Positions 1-9,022 of a stretch of DNA of 64,000 nucleotides are shown here, one piece after another. Origin of the DNA: Ruminococcus flavefaciens AE3010 (lineage in GTDB: Bacteria > Bacillota > Clostridia > Oscillospirales > Ruminococcaceae); assembly GCF_000526795.1 (NCBI RefSeq), contig NZ_JAGT01000001.1, positions 1,573,001-1,637,000 of the forward strand, in the 5' to 3' direction. The notes below the pieces were generated by a model. It was not told where the DNA came from. It searched no databases and worked only from the letters and a program-made list of their open reading frames with translations. Position numbers and translations under genes: made by a program. Each line of letters opens with the position of its first letter. The first letter of the stretch is position 1.

Positions 1-1239
1 ACAGACTACATAACCAAGATAAATGTATCTATCTGTCGCTATCAGCTCAGCGAATGTTTTATTCGTATCAATTAGCCTTTCGTAATTAATTTGATTAATA
101 ATAAAGCTCTCGTCATCCTTCAGTGTTCCAGGAGTAAATATAAAAGGCTGCTTGTTTATCTTATTACCTAAATCGATATATATTCCGTCAAAGATGTCAT
201 AACCTAATTGACGCATTCTCTTTCTACATATAGAGGGAGATACTTTAAATTTCTCAGAAAGATCAAATAATAAAGAATGATAATATTGATCTCTTGGAAC
301 ATTATCGCTGAAAAAAGTATCTGGAACACTTTTTGAGAATTCGTAAATTGCTTTTTCTACCAAATGTTTAGGCATAATCAGTCGTATTGAAAGTTCATTT
401 GCTTGCCATTCTGCGTAATGATATGCTTTATCAAAGGAAGCATTCTTATCATCATAATTAATCGATACAGAAGAACATTCCAAATGGTCACTTTCATCAA
501 GAATCATGTATATTTGAAAATATGGCCAATGGAGAAAACAATGTACTATTTCATGTGAAATAGTGACTAAGTCGAGACAACCTTCTTTTTCGTTATAATA
601 ATTTCGACTAATTAATATGGTTCTTCCTGTAATATCACTATTTTTTGAATGACTATATGGGGCTTTGGGATCTGAAATACACGCTGTTGAATTTGTAAAG
701 AAAAACCTTCCTAAGCACCCAACAGGAAGATCAGCAACATTAATTAATAAATGATATTTGCTTAATACTTCTTTTAATGGGAATTGATATAAGCTATTAT
801 TATCATTACGAGTTATTCTATCTGAAATATAAGATGTATATATTGTTTCTGCAACAGTTTCTAAGTCTAAATCCTCAAAGTCAATCAGACCAAATAAAGA
901 CTGGATTGTTTCAGTTTGTAATTCGCTATAAGGTACTTCCTTAATATCAATAACGTGTAAATCAGATAGTTTTTTCTCTATATTACTCTGCAATGAAATA
1001 TTATAATATTGGGTGATATCTTCATTGTTGCAATTATTTATATTAACAGACACGCCAATCCTAACTGTTAAGCTTTCATGAGTAATATTCGTACAGCTGA
1101 GAGTATGTATAATGATATCTTTAACTATATTACTGACTTCAATGCTGTAACGAGATTTGATATGCTTTTCTATCCCATGTTCAATAACATCAATTTTATT
1201 AGCAGCAATATAATCTTTTAAATTATCATAATGAGCCAT
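1..1239 (-). CDS. ImmA/IrrE-type metallopeptidase (3' end outside window)
   Basis: An open frame of 413 codons runs from ATG at 1239 to the window edge without a stop, preceded by a GGTGG ribosome site. Residues 229-233 read HEIVH, a zinc-binding HExxH motif, and residues 277-282 read EWQANE followed by a LIMP segment. That spacing and the second motif are typical of the ImmA/IrrE (DUF955) peptidases, which cleave regulators of mobile elements or stress genes. A segment after it (FKVSPSICRKRMRQLG) resembles the helical tail of that family. The N-terminal 200 residues are not recognised. It lies 64 bp downstream of hsdR on the same strand, so it may be a passenger or regulator of the restriction operon. 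The target is unknown. Confidence 0.75.
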   Translation of the reverse strand, partial: MAHYDNLKDYIAANKIDVIEHGIEKHIKSRYSIEVSNIVKDIIIHTLSCTNITHESLTVRIGVSVNINNCNNEDITQYYNISLQSNIEKKLSDLHVIDIKEVPYSELQTETIQSLFGLIDFEDLDLETVAETIYTSYISDRITRNDNNSLYQFPLKEVLSKYHLLINVADLPVGCLGRFFFTNSTACISDPKAPYSHSKNSDITGRTILISRNYYNEKEGCLDLVTISHEIVHCFLHWPYFQIYMILDESDHLECSSVSINYDDKNASFDKAYHYAEWQANELSIRLIMPKHLVEKAIYEFSKSVPDTFFSDNVPRDQYYHSLLFDLSEKFKVSPSICRKRMRQLGYDIFDGIYIDLGNKINKQPFIFTPGTLKDDESFIINQINYERLIDTNKTFAELIATDRYIYLGYVVC

Positions 1240-1303
1240 ATTTCCACCACCTTAAATGGTTAGTATACTTCAGACCGCCCGTAAGGGCGATCTCATAGAT
1301 ATA

Positions 1304-4291
1304 TCATTGATTCGGATTATCTGGATTTTGTTTACGCATCTCACGATATATAACTCCTGCCAAAGCACTCATAATAGCGTTATACTTATTCTTGTCTTTG
1401 AACAGAGACTCATAGCTCTCTTGAGACTCTGTATAGCTCTCCATAGCTGTATCTCCGAAGATCTGAGGGAAGATACTCTCTGTGAAGATAACAGGATCGG
1501 TTGTCTTTGCAGAGCTGAGTAGCTTAATATTCTTCTTGAGCTTCTGATGCAGTGCATCGATAATGACTTTATCTGCATCTGTGAACTGTCCCTTGTACTT
1601 CTCATTTATTTGTTCAAGTATCTCGTCAAGAGGCGTTTTCTTTTGTTTTCCTCCTACGGCTTTCTGCTTGGCAGGAATATACTCTCCATCAAGCTGTTCG
1701 AGCTGTATATTACCCTCAAATGTCTTTTGTAGCTTGTAGTATTCCAGTTCCAGCTTACCTTCAAGATCGCATGGATCAGCAGGTTCTGCCGGAAGCAAAT
1801 GTAGCAGATATCTCAGGAAGAGATACTCCTTATGCATATCCTTATCAAACATTCTGACTACCTGGGTAATATAGCCATACCACTTTATGAAATTACGAAC
1901 AAGACGGCGGAACTGATACCTTTCCTCAGAGTTCTTGAGGTTATATCTGTCAGCAACAGGCTTCAGTACGCTTGTCATCTTGCCCATTGATGTTGATTCC
2001 TGACCGCCGGACTTATTCCATACCTCAATAAACGCTTCTATATCTATATTAGTATATATAGCGTAATTCAGCAGCTCCCGTTCCGTCTGGTAGATAAGAT
2101 CAACGTTAACCTCCTGTTCGAGGAAGGTCTCCTGATAGAACGGCTGGAAAGCGTCAAGGATTTCCTCTTTCTTATTGGCGAAATCCAGTATAAACGTATC
2201 TATCTTGCCAGTGCAGGTACGGTTAAGGCGTGAGAGCGTCTGTACTGCCTTTACACCTTTCAGCTTCTTATCAACGATCATTGTATGCAGCAGAGGCTCA
2301 TCGAAGCCTGTCTGGTACTTCTCTGCAACTACAAGCACGTTGAAGTTATCATGGAACTCAGCCTTTGTCTGCGTTTCAGAGATATGGCTGCCGTCTTTGC
2401 GGACATTGAGTGAGCTTTCAGTATACTCGTTTTCGCCGTCCTTGACTGAGCCTGAGAATGCTGTGAGCACGTCCATATCATCATAGCCATGCTCAGCTAT
2501 GTAGCGCTTTATCTCATGGAAATAGCGTACAGCAGCAAGTCTCGAATCAGTTACTACCATCATCTTTCCCTTGCCGCCTATCTTATATCGTGTGGTCTCA
2601 TGGAAAGTTTCAACGATGATAGCTGACTTCTGGCTGATGTTATACGGGTGCAGCGTCTGATACTTCTTGATGAGCTTCTTTGCACGGCTCTCGGGGAGCT
2701 CAGGATTCTCAGTTGTGTTCTTGGCAATCTTGAAGCAGGTACTGTAAGTCATGTAGTTGCTGAGAACGTCCAGTATGAAGCCTTCCTCGATAGCCTGACG
2801 CATACTGTATATATGGAACGGGTGGAAGGATCCGTCGGGATATGGCTCACCAAACATTTCAAGTGTCTGAGCCTTCGGAGTTGCAGTAAACGCAAAGAAG
2901 GACAGGTTCTTATGCTTGCCGTGGGATATCATCTGCTCCACTATCTTATCAGTGCGGTCGATTTCGTCCTCGGCTTTGCCCTCTATCTCTGCATACTCAC
3001 GGAGAGCTTCCTCTGTATCGGCGAGAGCGCTTTTCAGTTTGAGAGCGGAACTGCCTGTCTGCGAGGAGTGAGCCTCGTCAACGATAACAGCAAAGTTCCT
3101 GCCTGCAACGCTGTCCACTTCCTGATATATCACAGGGAATTTCTGCAAGGTCGTGACTATAATTCTCACGCCGTCGTTGATAGCGTCACGGAGGTTCTTC
3201 GAGGTCTTCTTCTCGTCGATTGTTTCAATAGCACCGAGCTTATGGTCGAATCCTGAGATAGTCTCCTGCAACTGTGCATCGAGCACTCGTCTGTCGGTAA
3301 CAATGATAACGCTTGAGAAAACAGGCTTGTCCTCGTCATTGAAGAGAGCCGCAAGTCTGTATGCCGTCCATGCGATTGAATTGGATTTGCCAGAGCCAGC
3401 ACTGTGCTGTATCAGATAATTATGACCTGCACCGAACTGCCGCACATGAGCGATAAGGCTGCGTACAACATCAAGCTGATGATAACGGGGAAACAGCAGG
3501 AGCTTCTTGTCCTTGCGGTAGCTCATGAACTTCTGCAAAATATCCATCATGCTGTCTTTCTGAAAGACATTCTGCCAAAGGTACGCTGTCGGGTAGCCGT
3601 TCGGATTGGGCGGATTGCCCTTGCCGCCGTCATTGCCTGCACCATTGCTGCCCTGATTGAAGGGCAGGAAAAAAGTGTTCTTGCCTGCGAGCTTTGTAGT
3701 CATGCAGGCTTCGAGCTGGTCTACGCAGAAATACGCAAGGATACGGTTATTGAAGCGGAAACACAGCTCCCTCGGGTCACGATCGAACATCCACTGCCGC
3801 TTGGCGTTCTCGATGTCCTGACCTGTGTACTGGTTCTTCAGCTCAAATGCGAAAACAGGAATACCGTTCACGGCGATGACCATATCCACCGACTTCTTAT
3901 TCTCGGCGGAGAAATACCACTGGCGGTTGACGGTTATCTCGTTGGCGGCATACTGCTCCACAGCGGTCTGATTCAGCGTGGATTCGGGCTTGAAGTAGCA
4001 CACACGGAACGGAATGCCCCTGTGCTTGAAGCCGTTACGCAGAACGGCGAGCAGTCCGTCCATATCGACTGCCGACTGGAAAGCCTTTGCGAACTTTTCG
4101 GGAGTGCCGCTCTGGAGCTCAAAGCGCTGCCATGACTTAGGCTGAGTAGCCTTGACAAAGCGTATCAGCGTATTGAGGTAGAGGGCGTTTTCTGCGTCGT
4201 ATGTGTCGATATTGGTTGTATATCCGCCTGCGAGCATATCGGCTTCGATATCGGATTCAAAGCGTTTTTCGTTGGTCTCGACTACACTCAT
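1304..4291 (-). CDS. hsdR: Type I restriction enzyme, R subunit (HsdR)
   Basis: A 995-residue protein of normal HsdR length. The N-terminal nuclease domain shows the PD-ExK pattern: D136, then E150-L-K152. The helicase motor follows, with Walker A SAGSGKS at 297-303, DEAH at 405-408, and FTATPK as motif III. HsdR translocates and cuts DNA as part of the R2M2S complex when the site is unmethylated. The ATG overlaps the hsdS stop by four bases (ATGA), so the two are translationally coupled. No truncation is visible. Because hsdM in this operon has an internal stop, HsdR may have no active partner complex. Confidence 0.95.
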   Translation of the reverse strand: MSVVETNEKRFESDIEADMLAGGYTTNIDTYDAENALYLNTLIRFVKATQPKSWQRFELQSGTPEKFAKAFQSAVDMDGLLAVLRNGFKHRGIPFRVCYFKPESTLNQTAVEQYAANEITVNRQWYFSAENKKSVDMVIAVNGIPVFAFELKNQYTGQDIENAKRQWMFDRDPRELCFRFNNRILAYFCVDQLEACMTTKLAGKNTFFLPFNQGSNGAGNDGGKGNPPNPNGYPTAYLWQNVFQKDSMMDILQKFMSYRKDKKLLLFPRYHQLDVVRSLIAHVRQFGAGHNYLIQHSAGSGKSNSIAWTAYRLAALFNDEDKPVFSSVIIVTDRRVLDAQLQETISGFDHKLGAIETIDEKKTSKNLRDAINDGVRIIVTTLQKFPVIYQEVDSVAGRNFAVIVDEAHSSQTGSSALKLKSALADTEEALREYAEIEGKAEDEIDRTDKIVEQMISHGKHKNLSFFAFTATPKAQTLEMFGEPYPDGSFHPFHIYSMRQAIEEGFILDVLSNYMTYSTCFKIAKNTTENPELPESRAKKLIKKYQTLHPYNISQKSAIIVETFHETTRYKIGGKGKMMVVTDSRLAAVRYFHEIKRYIAEHGYDDMDVLTAFSGSVKDGENEYTESSLNVRKDGSHISETQTKAEFHDNFNVLVVAEKYQTGFDEPLLHTMIVDKKLKGVKAVQTLSRLNRTCTGKIDTFILDFANKKEEILDAFQPFYQETFLEQEVNVDLIYQTERELLNYAIYTNIDIEAFIEVWNKSGGQESTSMGKMTSVLKPVADRYNLKNSEERYQFRRLVRNFIKWYGYITQVVRMFDKDMHKEYLFLRYLLHLLPAEPADPCDLEGKLELEYYKLQKTFEGNIQLEQLDGEYIPAKQKAVGGKQKKTPLDEILEQINEKYKGQFTDADKVIIDALHQKLKKNIKLLSSAKTTDPVIFTESIFPQIFGDTAMESYTESQESYESLFKDKNKYNAIMSALAGVIYREMRKQNPDNPNQ

Positions 4292-5616
4292 GACTGCGGC
4301 ACCTCCTTTTTGCCCGTGACATATTCGTATATCATGGATTTTTTATAGGATTCCAGCTCGATGAGGAACTGTTCTTTTTTTGATATAAGGCTGTCTATCT
4401 CGGTGCATTTTTTGTCGAGGTAGGCGGCTATTTCTTTTTGCTCAATAATTGATGGAACAATCATATGAAATTTAGTTAATGAATCTTTGCCGACGTTTCC
4501 TTGTGTATTTGAGTTAATGAACCTTCTTATATCTTCAATAAAAATACTTGATTTGAAATAATAAAACATGAACTTTCCTGTCATGTTTTTGGCGTTAGGT
4601 CTTATTGTAACACAAGCATATGAAACAAGAAAATCATTGTCTGTATCCACATAACTTACCGTTCCGATTGTTGCATATCTTGCAAATATAATATCGCCGT
4701 TCACTGGTTTATATTTTACTGCAAGATTATCAAAATCTTCATCAGAAATCTTCTTACACTTATCAAAGCATATTTCGCTCGATTTTTCTTTTAAGTCACC
4801 AATCATCAAGTATGGTTTACCATTATCTGTTGACTCAGGCATAAAATGGTCAATATCTCCTAATGATTCCATTGTATACCAAGATTTTAAAATACTCCAC
4901 TCCTCGGGTATCTCCCCGATCCACTTAATACCGCTGTCCTTCATCGGTCTGTCGCCCCTTACGCCCTTTGTCACCGCCTGTGTGATGACAGCCTGACGGA
5001 GCTTTTTGTATTCCTCGATAGAGGCTTTTGTTTTCTCGATGATGTTGTCGATATGAGCGCATTGGCGGTCGAGGTGGGCTGAGATTGCTTGCTGTTCGGG
5101 GAGAGGTGGGAATGTAAATTCAAAATTGTAAAATTGTTCTTGATATAGGTGTTTTATTGTGCTTTGTCCTGTTTGGCTTAATGTATACCATCTCCAAAAT
5201 ACATCGGAGAGTAATACATAATACATATACTTGTCATGATATTTAAAATCATAGATGTTTCTAATAAGTAATACACCGCTATTCAATGAAACCATTTCGG
5301 GACAGTTTTTAGCAATAGCAACTTTTCCAATCGTTCCGTCTTTTGTGATTAATAAATCATCTTCTTTTATGTGAATATCAGAATCTTCACGAAAGCGTTC
5401 TTCTGTGATATGAACACAACTATCCCAATCAATTACACCTTTATTGAAATTAACTCCTGTAATTAAATAGGCTCCTGTATCTGTATATTCTGTTGATTTC
5501 AGACCGTCCCAACCGATTCTTCCTTTCAACCAAGATGCATATTTAACTTTAATGGTATCCCAATTCTCAGGTATTTCCCCAATCCATTCAACACCGCTGT
5601 CTTTCATCTGTCTCAA
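4288..5616 (-). CDS. hsdS: Type I restriction specificity subunit (HsdS)
   Basis: A 442-residue protein with the usual two-half design. Each half starts with a near-repeat (MKDSGVEWIGEIPE at residue 4 and MKDSGIKWIGEIPE at about 224), contains one variable target-recognition domain, and ends in a conserved helix with the PxxEQ..I..xLD pattern (LPEQQAISAHLD in the first half, IIEQKEIAAYLD in the second). The two recognition domains read the two half-sites of a bipartite DNA target, which cannot be predicted here. Start and stop both overlap neighbours by ATGA. Both halves are complete, so the subunit looks functional. The near-identical repeats could serve as recombination points for swapping recognition domains, but no second hsdS is in the window. 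Confidence 0.93.
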   Translation of the reverse strand: MRQMKDSGVEWIGEIPENWDTIKVKYASWLKGRIGWDGLKSTEYTDTGAYLITGVNFNKGVIDWDSCVHITEERFREDSDIHIKEDDLLITKDGTIGKVAIAKNCPEMVSLNSGVLLIRNIYDFKYHDKYMYYVLLSDVFWRWYTLSQTGQSTIKHLYQEQFYNFEFTFPPLPEQQAISAHLDRQCAHIDNIIEKTKASIEEYKKLRQAVITQAVTKGVRGDRPMKDSGIKWIGEIPEEWSILKSWYTMESLGDIDHFMPESTDNGKPYLMIGDLKEKSSEICFDKCKKISDEDFDNLAVKYKPVNGDIIFARYATIGTVSYVDTDNDFLVSYACVTIRPNAKNMTGKFMFYYFKSSIFIEDIRRFINSNTQGNVGKDSLTKFHMIVPSIIEQKEIAAYLDKKCTEIDSLISKKEQFLIELESYKKSMIYEYVTGKKEVPQS

Positions 5617-7376
5617 GCCTTTTCACCCCCGAACAGAGCGTCAAGGCTCGACTGTATATCCGCTTCGATACCGCTGAGCCTTTCCATTATATCCTCCACC
5701 TTTTCAGGCGCCTGATACTCATAGAAATAGCGTGTCATGGGTATCTCATAGCCCACCTTCGTCTTCTTCGTATCTATCCACGCATCGGGAGCGTAAGGCA
5801 GGACTTCACGGGCGAAATACTCGTCTATATCCTCCCTCAGCGGAACATTCTCCGTGTCACGCTTTGAAGCATCTGCAACAGGCTTGCCCTTTTTCAGCAC
5901 AGGCTGACCGTTCTCGTCAAGTTCGGGACGCTCAACAACTATCTTGTTATAGCCGAATTCCTCGTTGTCGAATATCCTGCTGTGGCAGTAAACGCCGTTC
6001 TTGTCGCCGTATATCTCGTCATTTCTGAACTCGCCGTAAGCCTTCACGATAAGCTCACGGCAGAGGTCGGTAACGTCATAGCGCTTGAATCCGATAGACT
6101 TCCTGCGCTGTTCTCCGCAGTGAGAAGCGTCGATGAGCTGCACCTTTCCTGCACGGTAGGCAGGCTTGTTCTTGCTCAGCACCCAGATATATGTGCTGAT
6201 ACCCGTATTCATGAACATATCCGTGGAGAGCTGGATTATAGCGTCCAGCCAGTCGTTTTCAAGTATGTAGCGGCGAATCTCGGAAGGACCGCTGCCTGCG
6301 TCTCCTGAGAACAGCGGAGAACCGTTTTGTACTATCGCCATTTTGCCGTTCTGTGCCAGCTTTGAAAGGCCATTCAGTACAAAGAGCTGCTGACCGTCGG
6401 ATATTTTCGGAAGTCCCGGAGCAAAGCGTCCCAGCTCGCCCTTCTTAGCTTCCGCTTCAACAGCCTTTTGCTCTCTCTTCCAGTCGATACCGAAAGGCGG
6501 ATTTGAGATGATGTACTGGAACTGGTATCCGCTGAACTGATCCTCGGAAAGCGTGTCACCGTAACGCATATTGTTGGGATCTCCGCCTCTTATCATCATA
6601 TCAGCCTTTGCAATAGCGAATGTGGAGGGGTTGAACTCCTGACCGAAGCAGGTTACGTCCATATCGGAGTTGAGGTCGTGGATACGCTCCTCCATACAGC
6701 TGAGCATCTGACTTGTGCCCATAGCCATATCGTAAACGGTAACTGTGCCGTTCTTGGAGAGATCAGCGTCCGAGAGGAGCAGGTCTGTCATGAGGTAGAT
6801 AACGTCACGGCTGGTGAAGTGAGCTCCTGCCTCCTCGCCGAAGGACTCAGAGAAACGCTTTACAAGGTCCTCGAACATATAGCCGCAGTCAACTGCGCTT
6901 ATCTTATCAGGACCTAGATAGCCTTTCTGAGAGTTGAATTCCTTTATAACGAGATAGAGGGTGTTGCTCTCCACCATGCGGTTTATAATAGCATTGAAAT
7001 CAAACTTTGCAAGCACGTCCTGTACATTGGCGGAGAATCCTGCGAGATAGTCGCGGAAGTTAGCCTCGATGTTGTCAGGATCAGCGCAGAGCAGATCGAA
7101 TGTGTATTTGCTTGTATTATAAAACTGATAGCCGGAAGCCTTTGTGAGGAAGCCCTCGATAACTGCGAAGTTCTTCTTGCTTTCGTACTACTTCAGTACT
7201 GCATCATGTGTAGGGAGCAGACAGTCGTGAAAACGCTTCACCACTGTCATAGGAAGTATAACGAGTCCGTACTCATGCGGCTTGAACGGTCCGCGCAGCA
7301 TATCCGCTACGTTCCATATCATAGACGCCTTTTCAGCGATATTTGTTCCAACTACTGTAAATCTTTCGTTTGCCAT
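5613..7376 (-). pseudogene. hsdM: Type I restriction methyltransferase (HsdM), interrupted by an in-frame TAG
   Basis: The 5' part (7376-7191) encodes 62 residues that match an HsdM N-terminus, then a TAG at 7190-7188. The same frame continues without further stops to 5613, giving a 587-codon protein if the stop is read through. The downstream part has the N6-adenine motif NPPFG at about 292-296 of the joined frame and the C-terminal helical region. The stop sits where a lysine is plausible (LK*YESKKNF), so AAG to TAG is the simplest change. Motif I reads YDMAMGTSQML rather than the usual DPxxGTGGxL, which may be a subfamily trait. Start is ATG at 7376 behind a TTGAAA-N17-TATAAT promoter. Sequencing error, true inactivation and low-level suppression are all possible. 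Confidence 0.88.
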
Positions 7377-7417
7377 GTTCTATACCCCTTGTATCAGAAT
7401 AAACAATATTTAGCATT

Positions 7418-7446
7418 ATTATACCACATAATTGTTAAATTTTCAA
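7418..7446 (-). promoter_or_regulatory. Promoter of the hsdMSR operon
   Basis: On the minus strand TTGAAA (7446-7441), 17-base spacer, TATAAT (7423-7418). The hsdM ATG lies 42 bp downstream. A near-consensus sigma-A promoter. Confidence 0.75.
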
Positions 7447-7466
7447 GAAAAAGAGCAAAAAAGATG

Positions 7467-7484
7467 TCGGGGCTGATGCCCCGA
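7467..7484 (-). terminator. Hairpin with T-run, minus orientation
   Basis: A 7-bp stem (TCGGGGC/GCCCCGA) with a 4-base loop. On the minus strand it is followed after four bases by six T. It lies just upstream of the hsd promoter, so it insulates the operon from minus-strand read-through. No minus-strand gene is visible immediately to its right. Confidence 0.55.
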
Positions 7485-7675
7485 TAATTGTATTTTCCGT
7501 TTAGTATAAAGGAAGTGAAATATGACGATTTATAGCCTCTTGCACGTGAAATATTATACAATAGCAGGTAGTCATAATTGTATAATACTACAAAAAACTA
7601 TCTATGTGTGTATTGTTCATAAAATATTATCATTATTATTAAATAAATATGTTATAATTACACCATGGAATAGAA

Positions 7676-7715
7676 GTCGCAAATTCGAGAAATTTGCGAC
7701 GGCATACAAGCCGTC
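7676..7715. repeat. Two overlapping inverted repeats in the leader of the 7786 gene
   Basis: A perfect 10-bp stem (7676-7685 with 7691-7700, loop CGAGA) is followed by a 6-bp stem (GACGGC 7698-7703 with GCCGTC 7710-7715). The two share three bases (7698-7700), so they cannot both form completely. The rest of the 7485-7785 gap holds a TATAAT at 7653-7658 without a convincing -35 box. Function unknown. Confidence 0.5.
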
Positions 7716-7785
7716 AATACTATTATAGCATGAAAAAGGCAAAGTTATTCAAGAAAAATTATGGGTAATTACAGGAGGTTTTATT

Positions 7786-8940
7786 ATGAAAAACGGTTTA
7801 GAAATCAATCAGACAAAACAAACGATAGAGCGTTCAGAATCTGCTTCAACGTCAAAACTTGAAACTGAAAGTTCATCTCCAAGGAATACGCAGTTTAAAG
7901 AGAGCGATAGCGAGTTCAATACATCTTATGTCATTGAATCACAAAAGAGATCTCCGACAGTGTATATTCTTTGCGGTGTCATAGGAACTCTGTTGCTTGG
8001 ATTAGGTGTTTTCGGCGGAATGAAGCTTATAAAGAATAAAGACAGCAACAACAATTTTACTACGCCTGCAGTTGAAAGTGTATCTTCCACGATCACTTCT
8101 TCTACAAATAATATTCCTGTAACAACAATAACAACAGGAGCCGCAACAACTGTTGCGCAACAGACAGAAACTACAGCAACTGCAGCCGTGATAACGACTG
8201 CTATGCAAAAGGTGCTCAAAGAGTATCCTGCAAGCGATATTAGCAATTATCCGCAGTATATTTCTGCGATAAAGGACGGAATTGATCAAAACAAGTTTGA
8301 TGCTAAAAGCTCAGGATACGCTTTATATGATCTTAACGGTGATAACACTCCTGAAATGATAATAAACACTGCATTGTATGGTGTTTATTCCATTAATGGT
8401 AATACTTATTCGGAGTTAATACAAACTTATACTGTTCCTCGTTCTCCGTCTTTAGCATTAACCGATACGGGATATCTTGTTGTTAAATCTCTAACTCCAC
8501 AGGGAGAGAGTAGCATATCATATTACAAGTTTAATGGCGGAACTAATGGTGAATACGAAGATCCAAGTCCAGAACAAATAGGAACCGAAGTGGCAATCAA
8601 TCTCACACCAATAACAAATATAACAGAGTTTCAATCCACGGATAGTATTAAGCCCAATAATTATACTTCCTATGATACAAGTGAAGCGCCTTCTGACTTT
8701 ATATTTTTCTCTAATGGCCCTTACGATCCAGCGTTGGGAAAGGTTTGGACTGAAGAGGGAGCATTAAACTTAAGAGCTAAACCTAGTACTGACAGTGAGA
8801 TTATTATTCAGATGCCAAAGTCATCATATATAAATATTTTTGGACAAAATAACAATTGGTGTTATGTTAGTTATTCAGAAAATGGAATAACCTATTTTGG
8901 ATATGCTAGCAGACAATTTATAGCAGATGGGGGTATTTAA
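7786..8940 (+). CDS. Single-pass membrane protein with shared EYPASDIS module and SH3-like C-terminus
   Basis: A 384-residue protein of no named family. ATG follows an AGGAGG site. Order: cytoplasmic polar segment (1-64), one membrane helix (about 65-85, motif GVIGTLLLGLGVFGG), a Thr/Ser-rich linker (to about 143), a globular module starting KEYPASDIS at 145 with YDLNGDNTPE, and a C-terminal SH3b-like domain (ALNLRAKPSTDSEI) at about 320-384. The helix, linker and module recur in the gene at 14186, and the module alone recurs near the end of the gene at 9023. SH3b domains usually bind peptidoglycan, so a cell-wall-associated role is inferred. It probably forms a unit with the next gene, 82 bp downstream. 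Confidence 0.75.
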   Translation: MKNGLEINQTKQTIERSESASTSKLETESSSPRNTQFKESDSEFNTSYVIESQKRSPTVYILCGVIGTLLLGLGVFGGMKLIKNKDSNNNFTTPAVESVSSTITSSTNNIPVTTITTGAATTVAQQTETTATAAVITTAMQKVLKEYPASDISNYPQYISAIKDGIDQNKFDAKSSGYALYDLNGDNTPEMIINTALYGVYSINGNTYSELIQTYTVPRSPSLALTDTGYLVVKSLTPQGESSISYYKFNGGTNGEYEDPSPEQIGTEVAINLTPITNITEFQSTDSIKPNNYTSYDTSEAPSDFIFFSNGPYDPALGKVWTEEGALNLRAKPSTDSEIIIQMPKSSYINIFGQNNNWCYVSYSENGITYFGYASRQFIADGGI

Positions 8941-9022
8941 GATCGATTGATACGTTACTAGTCATGGTATTGAGATAACAGAATATACTTGATATCTAAT
9001 CTTTATTTAAGGGGGAACATTT

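Noticed and set aside
2648..3256. Long plus-strand frame inside hsdR
   Set aside because: It is antisense to the helicase region of a complete HsdR, and codon pattern follows the HsdR strand.
7522..7728. 68-codon plus-strand frame before the 7786 gene
   Set aside because: It overlaps the leader hairpins, has low-complexity AT-rich content and no family resemblance. A weak AAAGGAAG site is the only support.
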